Shown: piece by piece, positions 1 to 9,119 of the stretch | How positions within the stretch are numbered: the stretch's first letter is position 1 | Layout: every line of letters starts with the position of its first letter | Assembly: GCF_013912005.1 (NCBI RefSeq) | Contig: NZ_JACESB010000001.1 | Span: forward strand, 62,001 to 126,000 | Source of the DNA: Brevundimonas sp. | GTDB lineage: Bacteria; Pseudomonadota; Alphaproteobacteria; Caulobacterales; Caulobacteraceae | Direction of reading: 5' to 3' | DNA: 64,000 nt | The notes under the pieces: model-generated | The model's input: only the letters and a program-made list of their open reading frames with translations | Databases searched by the model: none | Told to the model about the DNA's origin: nothing | Translations under genes and position numbers: made by a program

Positions 1-29
1 CTGAGGCCGGACGGGACAGGGGGAACGTC

Positions 30-590
30 ATGACCCAGCCTCTGGTCGACCGGCACGACGTCGAGCTCGCCGCCCTCGCGGCGGCGGGCGGGCGGCGGGA
101 GTTCGGCGAACTGGTCCGCCGCCATGGCTCGGCGGTGCGGGGCCTGCTGCGCCGGATGGGCGCCCAGCCCGCGCTCGCCGACGACATCGCCCAGGACGCC
201 TTCATCCAGGCGTTCGAGCGGTGCGGCGAGTTCCGCGGCGAGGGCACCTTCGCCGCCTGGGTGAAGCGCATCGCGGCCCGGCTCTACATCAAGCGGGTGG
301 CGAAGGAGGCGCGCTATGTGGCGGAGGTGGACAGCGAGGAGATCGCGCCCGTCCCCGACCCCGGCGGGCGCGTCGATCTCGACGAGGCGCTGAAAAGCCT
401 CAGCGAGGCGGAACGGCTGTGCGTTTCCCTGTGCCACGGCGCCGGCATGGCCCATCCGGAGATCGCCACGGCCCTCAATTTGCCACTCGGCACGGTGAAA
501 TCTCATGTCAAACGTGGTCTGGATAAACTCCGCGCGCGGCTCCAGCCGGAGCCGGCCCGGCCCCTGGGGAGGACGCAGCATGTCGGCTGA
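30..590 (+). CDS. ECF-type RNA polymerase sigma factor
   Basis: Sigma-70 family factor of 186 residues, the usual ECF size. Region 2 lies around residues 25-95, with the acidic DDIAQDAFIQAF stretch typical of sigma2. Region 4 lies around 120-172 and ends in a helix-turn-helix containing LGTVKSHVKRGLDKLR. It should direct RNA polymerase to a small set of promoters. The stop overlaps the start of the next gene by 11 bases, so the two are probably co-translated; that gene encodes a two-pass membrane protein that could act as its anti-sigma. The start ATG follows a GGGGAA-type ribosome site. The regulon cannot be told from the window. The family is secure; the specific group is not. Confidence 0.93.
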   Translation: MTQPLVDRHDVELAALAAAGGRREFGELVRRHGSAVRGLLRRMGAQPALADDIAQDAFIQAFERCGEFRGEGTFAAWVKRIAARLYIKRVAKEARYVAEVDSEEIAPVPDPGGRVDLDEALKSLSEAERLCVSLCHGAGMAHPEIATALNLPLGTVKSHVKRGLDKLRARLQPEPARPLGRTQHVG

Positions 591-993
591 CGACTTCGAC
601 CCCGAGATCGAACGCCTGTTCGGCCGGGCCCCCGTCCTGCCCGACGCCGCCCTGTTCACCGCCCAGGTGGAGCGGCGGCTGCAGAAGGGATCGGCCGTGC
701 GCGGCCTCGCCCTCACGGCGGCCGGGGTCATCGGCGGCGTGGTGGCGGTGCGCGAGACCCTGACGGTCAACCTCCGGTCCAATGACGGGGTGGTGGCCGG
801 CGAAGCGCTGGGGCGGGGGGTCCGCTCCGTGTCCTTCACCGCCCAGGACGCGATCCAGTCCGGCCTCGACCAGTTCGGCCTCGGCGGTCTGGAGCTGGGC
901 TCCATGAACGGCATGCAGCTGTTCTGGATCGTTGCGGGCGCGCTGATCGCCGTGGCGGCCGCCGGCGTGGTGCGGCTGTCCCAGGAGGTCTGA
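580..993 (+). CDS. Small membrane protein coupled to the ECF sigma gene, possible anti-sigma
   Basis: A 137-residue protein not recognised from sequence. The first 45 residues are hydrophilic and acidic, followed by a hydrophobic segment (about residues 47-62), a 40-residue loop, and a second hydrophobic segment near the C terminus (about 113-132). The start at 580 is chosen because it overlaps the sigma stop by 11 bases and lies close behind a GGGGAGGA ribosome site. Translational coupling to an ECF sigma gene and a membrane topology with a soluble N terminus fit an anti-sigma role, but no zinc-binding HxxxCxxC motif is present. The role is inferred from context only. Confidence 0.75.
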   Translation: MSADDFDPEIERLFGRAPVLPDAALFTAQVERRLQKGSAVRGLALTAAGVIGGVVAVRETLTVNLRSNDGVVAGEALGRGVRSVSFTAQDAIQSGLDQFGLGGLELGSMNGMQLFWIVAGALIAVAAAGVVRLSQEV

Positions 994-1049
994 GGTGACG
1001 GCCGCCGGCCGACGACCTATCTAGGGAGTTCCGCAGAAGGAGCTCCGGG

Positions 1050-1886
1050 ATGTCCAGCCAGAAGCAGGAGACGGTGCGCCGTCTCGCCGCGCCCGATATC
1101 CGGGCCCGCAAGGGCGGCCAGCCGCTGGTCTGCCTCACGGCCTATGACGCGCCGACGGCGGAGATCCTCGACCCGCATTGCGACGTGCTGCTGGTCGGCG
1201 ACAGCGTCGGCATGGTGGTGCATGGCCTGCCCAACACCGTGGGGGTCACCCTGGAGATGATGATTCTCCACGGCCAGGCGGTGATGCGCGGCTCCCGCCG
1301 CGCGATGGTCGTCATCGACATGCCGTTCGGCTCCTACGAGGGCGGCAAGGAGCAGGCCTACGAGAACTGCGCCCGGGTGATGAAGGAGACGGGGGCGCAG
1401 GGGGTGAAGCTGGAGAGCGGGCCCACTGTGGCCGAGACCATCGCCTACCTGGTCCAGCGGGGCATTCCGGTCATGGGGCACGTGGGCCTGCGGCCGCAGG
1501 CCGTGCTGACCGACGGCGCCTTCAAGGCCAAGGGGCGGACCGAGGACGAGCGGCTGCGGGTCATGGCCGAGGCCGAGGCGACCGCCGACGCCGGGGCCTT
1601 CGCGGTGGTCATCGAGGGCGTCGCCGAATCGCTCGCCGCCGAGATCACAGCCGCGATCGACAAGCCGACCATCGGCATCGGGGCCTCGGCCGCCTGCGAC
1701 GGCCAGATCCTGGTCGTTTCCGACATGCTTGGCCTGTTCGACTGGACCCCGAAGTTCGTCCGCCGCTACGCCGACCTGAGGACGGAGATCGACCGCGCCG
1801 TCGCCGCCTATGCGACGGACGTCCGCGAGCGCCGTTTTCCTGCCGAAGTCGAGACCTACTTCTCGAAAAAGCCGGCCACGCCCTAA
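1050..1886 (+). CDS. panB: 3-methyl-2-oxobutanoate hydroxymethyltransferase
   Basis: Transfers a hydroxymethyl group from 5,10-methylene-tetrahydrofolate to 2-oxoisovalerate, giving ketopantoate, the first committed step of pantothenate and CoA synthesis in the cytoplasm. At 278 residues it is full length. Family signatures are the LTAYDAPTA stretch near residue 29, [12 protein letters not shown] near 50 and MPFGSYEGG near 92, which together form the Mg and substrate site. A strong AGAAGGAG ribosome site precedes the ATG. The partner panC is also in this window, at 29103-29966 on the other strand, so the pathway genes are not in one operon. Confidence 0.97.
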   Translation: MSSQKQETVRRLAAPDIRARKGGQPLVCLTAYDAPTAEILDPHCDVLLVGDSVGMVVHGLPNTVGVTLEMMILHGQAVMRGSRRAMVVIDMPFGSYEGGKEQAYENCARVMKETGAQGVKLESGPTVAETIAYLVQRGIPVMGHVGLRPQAVLTDGAFKAKGRTEDERLRVMAEAEATADAGAFAVVIEGVAESLAAEITAAIDKPTIGIGASAACDGQILVVSDMLGLFDWTPKFVRRYADLRTEIDRAVAAYATDVRERRFPAEVETYFSKKPATP

Positions 1887-1978
1887 GCGGCGCGTTGCGG
1901 CGCGCAAGCCGACCCTCTAGGGTCCGGCCCGATTGAATTTCAGCGGGCTGAGGTCCGTTTTCCGGGGGTGACCTTTCC

Positions 1979-2752
1979 GTGGTTGATGTCTTCGAGCAGG
2001 TCGAGGAGGAGCTCCGCTCCGACCGCTACAAGCGGCTGGCCCGCACCTGGCTGCCGGTCGTCGGCGGCGTGCTTCTGGTCGCCCTCGTCGCCGCCCTCGC
2101 CTGGTGGGGCTGGCAGAGCTGGCAGACCTCGAAGGCCGACAAGGCGTCGATCGCCTATGAGCGCGGGCTCGAGTCGCTGGAGGCGAACAACCCGACCGGG
2201 GCCGACGCCGCGTTCCGGCAGGCGGCCGACGAGGGCAACGGCGCCTACCAGGCCATGGCCCTGATGCAGCGGGCCGGAATTGCGCTGGACGCCAACCGGA
2301 CCGACGACGCCATCGCCCACCTCGACGCCGCCGCCAAGGCCGTCCGCGATCCGCTGATCGCCGATGCGGCCGCCCTGAAGGCCGCCTGGATCGCGATGGA
2401 TACGGCCCCGCTCCCGGACATCGAGGCCCGCCTCGCCCCGCTGACCGACAGCGATCGCCCCTACAGCGCCTTCGCCGCCGAGGCGCTGGCCATGGCCCGG
2501 CTGCAGCACGGGCAGACGGCCCAGGCGCGCGAGGCCCTGGTGGTCCTGAAGAACGGCCTGGACACGCCCCAGGTGGTCAGCCAGCGCGCCGACCTCGCCA
2601 TCTCGGCCATCGACGCCGGCGGGGCGGCCAATCTCGCCGCCATCGTCCGCGCCCAGGCCGCCGCGCCGGCGGCCCCGTCTCCGGCGGCCTCGACCCCGCC
2701 CGGCGCGGCCCCGCAGGCGGCGACGCCTTCGCCCGCTCCGGCCCGCCCGTGA
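1979..2752 (+). CDS. TPR-containing inner-membrane protein, YfgM-like
   Basis: A 257-residue protein starting at GTG 1979, with GGGGGTGA just upstream. The first 23 residues are charged, one transmembrane helix follows (about 24-46, ending in AWWGWQSW), and the rest is periplasmic with degenerate tetratricopeptide helices and an Ala/Pro-rich tail (about 220-257). Topology and position before bamB and der match YfgM, the periplasmic chaperone linked to the SecYEG translocon; the order yfgM-bamB-der is common in proteobacteria. Its stop overlaps a GTG in the bamB leader, but the bamB start is better placed 24 bases downstream. Confidence 0.85.
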   Translation: MVDVFEQVEEELRSDRYKRLARTWLPVVGGVLLVALVAALAWWGWQSWQTSKADKASIAYERGLESLEANNPTGADAAFRQAADEGNGAYQAMALMQRAGIALDANRTDDAIAHLDAAAKAVRDPLIADAAALKAAWIAMDTAPLPDIEARLAPLTDSDRPYSAFAAEALAMARLQHGQTAQAREALVVLKNGLDTPQVVSQRADLAISAIDAGGAANLAAIVRAQAAAPAAPSPAASTPPGAAPQAATPSPAPARP

Positions 2753-2775
2753 TCTCCTCCTCCAGGACGCCCGCC

Positions 2776-4191
2776 ATGAACCGTGTGCTCAAAGTCGCCC
2801 TGCTGTGCGGCCTCGCCGTCACCGTCGCCTCGTGCGGCACGGTGCGACGGGCCCTGCCGTTCGGCCTCGGCGGCGCGGACCAGCCGCAGGCCACCGCCAC
2901 CGAAGGGCAGCGCATCTCGGTGCTGGAATTCGAGCAGCAGCTGGCGCCCTCCGCGGCCCTGGCGGGGCGCGACTTCTTCCTGCCGGGACCGCAGGCCGCG
3001 ACGGCCTGGACCCAGCCTGGCGGGGCGGCGGACAACGCCGTGGAGCACGTGATCGCCGGCGGCGACCTCTCGGTCGCCTGGCGCAGGGACATCGGCAAGG
3101 GCTCGTCCCGGACCCAGCAGGTCATGGCGCCGATCGTCGCCGACAACGGCCGGGTCTTCGTGCTTGACGGGGAGTCGACCGTGTCGGCCGTCGACGCCGC
3201 CAGCGGCGCGGTGGCCTGGCGCACCGACATCAAGCCCGACGAGCCCGAGGCGCGCAGCGGCCTGTTCAGCTTCGGCGGCGGCTCCGGCGGGGGCGGCTTC
3301 GGCGGCGGCGTCGCCGTGGCCGGCGGCAAGGTCTTCGTGTCGTCGGGCTATCGCGTCGTGACCGCCCTGGACCAGGCCACCGGCGCGGTGCTCTGGACCA
3401 CCCCGGTCGACGTGCCGATCCATGGCGCCCCGACGGTGTCGGGATCGCGCGTCTTCGTGGTCGACGTCGAGAACCAGATCGTCGCCTTCGACGTGAACAC
3501 CGGTCAGCAGGACTGGTCGTACCGCGGCATTCCCGAGCCGGCCCGGATCATGCGGGCGTCGAGCCCGGCGGTGACCGGCGACACGGTGATCGCGCCCTTC
3601 TCCTCGGGCGAGCTGATCGCGCTGCGCGCCTCCACCGGCCAGTCGCTGTGGAACCAGGTGCTGTCACGCACCAGCCGGACCAGCGCCCTGTCCGAGATCC
3701 GCGACATCGCCGGCCGTCCGGTGGTCAGCCGCGGCGTCGTCTACGCCGTCAGCCACTCCGGCCAGATGGCGGCGATCGACGTGCGGACCGGCCAGCCGAA
3801 GTGGCAGCTTCCCGTCGCCGGCGTCAACGCGCCGCTGCCGGTCGGGGATGTGGTCTACGTCGTCTCCAAGAGCGGCGAGCTGACCGTGGTCAACCGCGAG
3901 ACCGGCCAGGTCTACTGGACCCGCGACCTCAACGAGGGCCGCGTCCGGCAGGAGGGCGGCTTCCTCGGCTTCTTCGACCGCACCGTGCGGCCGGAATGGT
4001 CGGGTCCGCTGCTCGCGTCCAACCGCCTGCTGCTGGTCAACTCGGAAGGCGAGCTGGTCGCCTTCGATCCGAAGACCGGCGCCCAGACCGCCTCGGTGTC
4101 TCTGGGCGGCCCCGCCTTCATCGCCCCGGCCGCCTACAATGGTGCGCTGTACGTGCTCACCGATCGCGGGACCCTGGTCAGCATTCGCTGA
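2776..4191 (+). CDS. bamB: Outer membrane protein assembly factor BamB
   Basis: A lipoprotein of the BAM complex that helps insert beta-barrel proteins into the outer membrane. The start at ATG 2776 is preferred over the in-frame GTG at 2749 because it puts a proper lipoprotein signal at the N terminus: MNRVLKVALLCG, then the VASC lipobox with the acylated Cys at residue 20. The body is a PQQ-like eight-bladed beta-propeller, visible as recurring blades of the type ALDQATGAVLWT and FDVNTGQQDW. A glycine-rich insertion (GGGSGGGGFGGG, about residues 168-180) is unusual for the family. It forms an operon with the TPR protein upstream and der downstream. Confidence 0.93.
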   Translation: MNRVLKVALLCGLAVTVASCGTVRRALPFGLGGADQPQATATEGQRISVLEFEQQLAPSAALAGRDFFLPGPQAATAWTQPGGAADNAVEHVIAGGDLSVAWRRDIGKGSSRTQQVMAPIVADNGRVFVLDGESTVSAVDAASGAVAWRTDIKPDEPEARSGLFSFGGGSGGGGFGGGVAVAGGKVFVSSGYRVVTALDQATGAVLWTTPVDVPIHGAPTVSGSRVFVVDVENQIVAFDVNTGQQDWSYRGIPEPARIMRASSPAVTGDTVIAPFSSGELIALRASTGQSLWNQVLSRTSRTSALSEIRDIAGRPVVSRGVVYAVSHSGQMAAIDVRTGQPKWQLPVAGVNAPLPVGDVVYVVSKSGELTVVNRETGQVYWTRDLNEGRVRQEGGFLGFFDRTVRPEWSGPLLASNRLLLVNSEGELVAFDPKTGAQTASVSLGGPAFIAPAAYNGALYVLTDRGTLVSIR

Positions 4192-4223
4192 CGGAATCCC
4201 GCCAAACGCGTTAGAAGGCCGAC

Positions 4224-5855
4224 ATGGCTCTGAAGGTCGCCATCGTCGGCCGCCCCAATGTGGGCAAGTCGACCCTGTTCAACCGCCTCGTCGGCAAGCG
4301 CCTGGCGCTCGTCGACGATCGCCCGGGCGTGACCCGCGACCGTCGCTATGCCGACGGCAATATCGGCGACATGGACCTGACGCTGATCGACACGGCCGGC
4401 TACGAGGACGTCACCGACGAGAGCCTCGAGGCCCGGATGCGCGAGCAGACCGAGGCGGCCATCGACGACGCGGAGCTGATCCTGTTCATGATGGACGCCC
4501 GTGAGGGCGTCACCTCGCTGGACCGCATCTTCGCCGACCGCCTGCGCAAGGTCGACAAGCCGGTCATCCTGCTGGCCAACAAGTCCGAGAGCCGCGAGAG
4601 CGGCGGCGGCGTGGGCGAGGCGCACGGCCTCGGCTTCGGCGAGCCGGTCGCCCTGTCCGCCGAGCACGGCGAGGGCATGGCCGACCTGTACGCGGCCATC
4701 GTGCAGGCCAGCGCCGACATCGAGCTGGCGGAGAGCGACGAGGAAGAGGCCGACAAGCCGATCCGCATCGCCGTCATCGGCCGCCCCAACGCCGGCAAGT
4801 CCACCCTGATCAACCGGCTGCTGGGCGAGGACCGCCTGCTGACCGGGCCCGAGGCGGGCATCACGCGCGACTCCATCTCGGTCGACTGGGCGTACGAGGG
4901 CCGCGCCGTGCGCTTCGTCGACACCGCCGGCATGCGCCGCAAGGCGCGGGTGCAGGAGAAGCTGGAGAAGCTGTCGGTCGCCGACACCATCCGCGCCATC
5001 ACCTTCGCCGAGGTGGTGGTGCTGGTCATGGACAAGGACAACGCCTTCGACATCCAGGACCTGCAGCTCGCCGACCTGGTCGAGCGCGAGGGCCGGGCGC
5101 TGGTCTATGTCGCCTCCAAGTGGGACCTCGAGGAGGAGCCGCAGGCCCGCCTGGCCGAGCTCAAGCGCCTCGCCGACGACAAGCTGCCCCAGCTGAAGGG
5201 CTCGCCCTTCGTGGCCCTGTCGGCCCATTCCGGCCGCGGCGTCGAGCGGCTGATGCCGGCCGTGCTGCAGGCGTACGACACCTGGTCGGTGAAGGTGAAG
5301 ACGCGCGACCTCAACGACTGGCTGGCCCTGGCGACCCAGCGACACCCGCCGCCCGCCGTCGACGGCAAGCGCATCAAGCCGAAGTACATCGCCCAGACCA
5401 AGGCCCGGCCGCCGACGTTCGTGCTGTTCTCCAGCCGCGCCTCGGCCATGCCCGACCACTACAAGCGCTACCTGGTCAACTCGATCCGCGAGAGCTTCGA
5501 CCTGCCGGGCACGCCGATCCGCCTGACGGTCAAGTCCGGCTCGGCCAATCCCTACGCAGAGGGCGGCGCCAAGTCGGGCCCGGAGCGCTTCAAGGGGGCG
5601 GCGAAGACGGCGCCGAGGCGGGTGCAGAAGGCCGAGAAGGCCGAGGCGGTCTCAAAGCTGCCGGGCAAGGCGCTGGAGCAGAAGACCCGCGCCGGCTTCA
5701 AGCCCAAGGTGAAGCCGCTCGGCGGCCTCAAGGCCTCGGCCTCGAAAAAGGCCGGCAGCAGCGTCGCGGTCCAGAAGGGCGCCCGCGGCGGGGCCCGTCA
5801 GGTGTCGCGGTCGGGCCGCGTCCGGACGGGGCAGAAGGGCGGCTCGCGGCGATAG
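4224..5855 (+). CDS. der: Ribosome biogenesis GTPase Der (EngA)
   Basis: An essential GTPase with two tandem G domains, needed for 50S subunit maturation. Both P-loops are clear: [14 protein letters not shown] near residue 9 and [14 protein letters not shown] near 186, each followed by a DTAG motif. A KH-like domain follows (about 365-450). The C terminus carries an extra lysine- and arginine-rich tail of roughly 90 residues (about 455-543), longer than in most bacterial Der proteins of 440-490 residues. AGAAGG precedes the ATG. It is the last gene of the TPR-bamB-der group. Confidence 0.97.
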   Translation: MALKVAIVGRPNVGKSTLFNRLVGKRLALVDDRPGVTRDRRYADGNIGDMDLTLIDTAGYEDVTDESLEARMREQTEAAIDDAELILFMMDAREGVTSLDRIFADRLRKVDKPVILLANKSESRESGGGVGEAHGLGFGEPVALSAEHGEGMADLYAAIVQASADIELAESDEEEADKPIRIAVIGRPNAGKSTLINRLLGEDRLLTGPEAGITRDSISVDWAYEGRAVRFVDTAGMRRKARVQEKLEKLSVADTIRAITFAEVVVLVMDKDNAFDIQDLQLADLVEREGRALVYVASKWDLEEEPQARLAELKRLADDKLPQLKGSPFVALSAHSGRGVERLMPAVLQAYDTWSVKVKTRDLNDWLALATQRHPPPAVDGKRIKPKYIAQTKARPPTFVLFSSRASAMPDHYKRYLVNSIRESFDLPGTPIRLTVKSGSANPYAEGGAKSGPERFKGAAKTAPRRVQKAEKAEAVSKLPGKALEQKTRAGFKPKVKPLGGLKASASKKAGSSVAVQKGARGGARQVSRSGRVRTGQKGGSRR

Positions 5856-5908
5856 TCTATGGACGGGGCCGTAGGGCAGCGTAGGCTCCTCGCGTTCGGA
5901 GTCTCGCC

Positions 5909-6478
5909 ATGATCCTTCACCTTCTACTCGCCGCCCTGATGCAGGAGGGACCGTCCGACCCCGCGGCGGAGGCGGCCCGCCGGGCCGCGGAAGATGCCGC
6001 CCGCGCCGCCGCGACTACGCCCGCTGCAGATCGCGAGCCCGCCTGTCGCCGGGACGGGAACACGCCTGAGATCAACGCCTGCTTCGCTGAGGACCTCCGC
6101 CGCGAGGAGGCGCGCATGGAAATCTACCTTCGGCGGGCCGAGGAGCGGGCGCGGGAGGCGGACGAGCTTACCCGCGCCTACGGCGGACCCAGCGCCCAAA
6201 GGGGATACCTCGCCTCATCCCAGGCGGTGTGGCGGGCCTATGCCGAAATCGTCTGCGATGGCGTCCACGATGCGTGGAAGGACGGCACGATACGGACGGT
6301 CATGCATCTGGACTGCATGACCGAAATGACCCGGGAACGCACCCACGTCATCTGGCGCCATCACCTGACCCATGCCGACGGCTCGCTGCCGGTCCTGCCC
6401 GAGCCGGTCGAGACCGTGGCGGACGAACTCAGACGAGAGCCGCCGCCCCCGGCCCGTCCTTCCACTCGCGGAAGCTGA
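5909..6478 (+). CDS. LprI/DUF1311-family secreted protein
   Basis: A 189-residue protein with a weak N-terminal signal (MILHLLLAALMQ) and the pattern of the lysozyme-inhibitor LprI family (DUF1311). It has conserved cysteines in ACRRDGNTPEINACF (about residues 45-60), an amphipathic middle helix, SSQAVWRAYAEIVCD (about 103-118) and LDCMTEMTRERT (about 133-145). Four cysteines are spaced to make two disulfides. Likely periplasmic; whether it inhibits lysozyme is not shown. The last 50 bases overlap the 3' end of the convergent SDR gene. Confidence 0.8.
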   Translation: MILHLLLAALMQEGPSDPAAEAARRAAEDAARAAATTPAADREPACRRDGNTPEINACFAEDLRREEARMEIYLRRAEERAREADELTRAYGGPSAQRGYLASSQAVWRAYAEIVCDGVHDAWKDGTIRTVMHLDCMTEMTRERTHVIWRHHLTHADGSLPVLPEPVETVADELRREPPPPARPSTRGS

Positions 6479-7181
6479 CCTTCAGCGGCGGCTCGCGGTC
6501 CGGCCGGGCCAGGTCGACGATCAGCGGACCGATCTCCGACGGATGCGGGTTCTGCTCCGGGTCTTCGCCCGGGAAGGCCTGGGCGCGCATCTGGGTGCGC
6601 ATCCGGCCGGGATCCAGCACGGCGACGCGGATCTTCAGGCTCTCCAGCTCGTCGGCCCAGCAGCGCATCAGGGTCTCGGCCCCGGCCTTGGTGGCGGCGT
6701 AGGCGCCCCAGAAGGCCCGCGGCGTCGTCGCCACGCTGGTGGTCAGGTGGATCACCCGACCGGCGTCCGAGGCGCGCAGCAGCGGCTCCAGCGAGCGGAT
6801 CAGGCGGTAGACGGCGGTGAAGTTGGTGCGCTCGACCTTGGCGAACTGGCGCGGGTCGGCGTGGGCGACGGGCGACAGGCCCTCGGCGCCCAGCGTCGCC
6901 GCCGCCTGGACCCAGATGTCGAGGCGGCCGAAGCGCTCGTAGATGGCGCCGCCCAGCCGGTCTATGGCCCCGCCGTCCACCAGGTCGAAGGGGATGAGGG
7001 TGGCGTGCTTGCCGGTGGCCGCGAAGACGGCGTCGTCGAGCTCCTCCAGGGCCCCCTCGGTGCGGCCGGTGGCGATCACGTGCGCGCCGGCCTTCGCCAG
7101 CGCCAGCGCGCTTTCGTAGCCGATGCCGCGGGTGGCCCCGACGACGAGGGCGATGCGGTCCTTGAGGGGGAGGTCGGTCAT
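6429..7181 (-). CDS. SDR-family NAD(P)-dependent oxidoreductase
   Basis: A classical short-chain dehydrogenase/reductase of 250 residues. The nucleotide-binding TRGIGYESALAL glycine motif is near residue 18. The catalytic set is present: Ser in HLTTSVA and the YAATK motif (Tyr and Lys) about 12 residues later. The substrate is unknown. An Arg in the first strand-turn (ATGRTEG) suggests NADP(H). It overlaps the convergent DUF1311 gene by 50 bases and sits 46 bases after the VOC gene on the same strand. Confidence 0.92.
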   Translation of the reverse strand: MTDLPLKDRIALVVGATRGIGYESALALAKAGAHVIATGRTEGALEELDDAVFAATGKHATLIPFDLVDGGAIDRLGGAIYERFGRLDIWVQAAATLGAEGLSPVAHADPRQFAKVERTNFTAVYRLIRSLEPLLRASDAGRVIHLTTSVATTPRAFWGAYAATKAGAETLMRCWADELESLKIRVAVLDPGRMRTQMRAQAFPGEDPEQNPHPSEIGPLIVDLARPDREPPLKVSFREWKDGPGAAALV

Positions 7182-7227
7182 GGCGCGCTGATAGCGCGAC
7201 CCGGGACGGGCCGGAAGGCGAGGCGGC

Positions 7228-7572
7228 TCAGAATCCCGCGGCGGGCTGCCACAGGCTGAAGCTGACGCCCTGGTCGTCGGAGACGACGGCGGTCAGGCCC
7301 GACTGGCTCTCCGAGGGGACCGCGGCCTTGCCCCCCAGCTCCTTGACCCGCTCGCACAGGGCCTCGACGTCGTCGACGCGGAAGTACAGGTGCCGGAACT
7401 CGCGGGCGCGCTCGACCTTGGTGAAGCCGAACGGCGGCTGGCTGTCCGCCACGTGCAGGTAGGCGGGACCCGACTGGGCCTCGTCGAAGCGCCATCCGAA
7501 CAGGCCGCCGTAGAAGGCGCGCGCCTTGTCGATGTCAGGGGTGTCGATGGTGAAGTAGCCGAGCTGGACCAT
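7228..7572 (-). CDS. VOC-family (glyoxalase/bleomycin-resistance fold) protein
   Basis: A 114-residue single vicinal-oxygen-chelate domain: a beta-alpha-beta-beta-beta unit beginning LGYFTIDTPDIDKARAFYGGLFGW, then a second one with LYFRVDDVEALCERVKELGG. Such proteins bind a metal and act as lyases, dioxygenases or drug-binding proteins. The substrate cannot be assigned. Its ATG lies 6 bases beyond the purF stop on the same strand, so it is probably co-transcribed with purF. Confidence 0.88.
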   Translation of the reverse strand: MVQLGYFTIDTPDIDKARAFYGGLFGWRFDEAQSGPAYLHVADSQPPFGFTKVERAREFRHLYFRVDDVEALCERVKELGGKAAVPSESQSGLTAVVSDDQGVSFSLWQPAAGF

Positions 7573-7578
7573 GAGCGC

Positions 7579-9093
7579 TTAAGCGCTCACCAGCAGCGAA
7601 AGTTGCCGGTTCGCCTCCTGCCGCCCGCCTTCCTCGATCTCCCGGTCCAGCAGACGGGTCGGGTATTCGCCGGTGAAGTAGTGGTCGGTGAACTGCGGGT
7701 TCACCGGATCGCGGGGGCCGGCCTCCAGCGCCTGGTACAGGCCGTCGACCGACAGGAAGCCGAGCGAATCGACCTCGAGGTATTCGCGCATCTCCTCCAG
7801 AGACTTGTTGGCGGCGATCAGCTGGTCCCGCTCCGGCATGTCGATGCCGTAGAAGTCGGGCCACAGGATCGGCGGCGATGCCGAGCGCAGATGCACCTCG
7901 GCCGCGCCCGCCGCGCGCACCGCCCGCACCAGCTTCACCGAGGTGGTGCCGCGCACGATCGAGTCGTCGATCAGCACCACCCGCTTGCCGGCGAGCACCG
8001 CCCGGTTGGGGCTGTGCTTCATGCGCACGCCCTTCTGACGCGCGCCCTGGCTGGGCTGGATGAAGGTGCGGCCCAGATAGTGACTGCGGATGATGCCCAT
8101 CTCGTAGGGAATGCCGCTCTCGTGGGCGTAGCCGAGCGCCGCCGGCACGCCGGAGTCGGGCACCGGCACCACCACATCGGCCTCGACGGCGTGTTCGCGC
8201 GCCAGCGCCCGGCCCATCCGCTTGCGGACCTCATAGACCGAGCGGCCGTCGAGGATGCTGTCGGGGCGGGAGAAGTAGACGTACTCGAACAGGCAGGGTC
8301 GGGCGGCCTTCTGCGGAAAGGGCTTCTCCGAGCGCAGGCCTTCGTGGTCGATGACGATGACCTCGCCGTTCTCCACGTCGCGCACGAACTCCGCGCCGAT
8401 GGTGTCCAGCGCGCAGGTCTCCGAGGCCAGCACCCAGGCGTCGCCCAGCCGGCCCAGCACGAGGGGGCGGATGCCGAGGGGATCGCGGGCCCCGATCATC
8501 TTGGAGCGGGTCTGGCAGACCAGGGCGTAGCCGCCCTCGATGCGGCCGATGGCGTCGATGAAGCGGTCGACGATCTTCGCCTTCCGGCTGCGGGCGATCA
8601 GGTGGAGGATGACCTCCGAGTCAGACGTCGACTGGAAGATCGCCCCTTCCGAGACCAGCTGGCTGTGCAGGTACTTGAAGTTCGTCAGGTTGCCGTTGTG
8701 GGCGATGGCGATGCCGCCCTGGTCGAGGTCGGCGAACATCGGCTGGATGTTGCGCAGGAAGCTGCCGCCGGCGGTGGAGTAGCGGGTGTGGCCGACGGCG
8801 GCCGATCCGGGCATCCGGGCCGGCAGGTCGGCGCCGCCGAAGGCCTCGCCGACCAGGCCCATGTGCCGCTCGGTGTAGAAGCGCGCCTCGTGCACGCTGG
8901 CGATGCCGCACGCCTCCTGGCCGCGGTGCTGCAGGGCGTGCAGGCCGAGGGCCACGATGGCGGAGCCGGCGTCGGGCTCGGCGCCCCAGACGCCGCAGAC
9001 GCCGCACTCAAGGCGTGGACGATCGTCGTCGACGTCCCGGAAATGCTCCCGGTGGACGACCGGTTCGGCGATGTGGTGCTCGGGGCGGCTCAT
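7579..9093 (-). CDS. purF: Amidophosphoribosyltransferase
   Basis: First committed step of purine synthesis: PRPP plus glutamine gives phosphoribosylamine. The protein has 504 residues when started at ATG 9093; the frame stays open far upstream but nothing recognisable precedes this Met. It is a class II amidotransferase with a propeptide of about 29 residues removed to expose Cys30 (LECGVCGVWG). Further signatures are HALQHRGQEACG, HNGNLTN, and the PRPP loop VVLIDDSIVRGTTS near residue 375. It is followed by the VOC gene and preceded by cvpA, the frequent cvpA-purF pairing. Confidence 0.97.
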   Translation of the reverse strand: MSRPEHHIAEPVVHREHFRDVDDDRPRLECGVCGVWGAEPDAGSAIVALGLHALQHRGQEACGIASVHEARFYTERHMGLVGEAFGGADLPARMPGSAAVGHTRYSTAGGSFLRNIQPMFADLDQGGIAIAHNGNLTNFKYLHSQLVSEGAIFQSTSDSEVILHLIARSRKAKIVDRFIDAIGRIEGGYALVCQTRSKMIGARDPLGIRPLVLGRLGDAWVLASETCALDTIGAEFVRDVENGEVIVIDHEGLRSEKPFPQKAARPCLFEYVYFSRPDSILDGRSVYEVRKRMGRALAREHAVEADVVVPVPDSGVPAALGYAHESGIPYEMGIIRSHYLGRTFIQPSQGARQKGVRMKHSPNRAVLAGKRVVLIDDSIVRGTTSVKLVRAVRAAGAAEVHLRSASPPILWPDFYGIDMPERDQLIAANKSLEEMREYLEVDSLGFLSVDGLYQALEAGPRDPVNPQFTDHYFTGEYPTRLLDREIEEGGRQEANRQLSLLVSA

Positions 9094-9119
9094 CGAAGAC
9101 TCCGATGACGCAGGGAAAA

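Noticed and set aside
1908-1925. Hairpin GACCCT-CT-AGGGTC as a terminator after panB
   Set aside because: Only six pairs with a two-base loop and no U-run; too weak to support.
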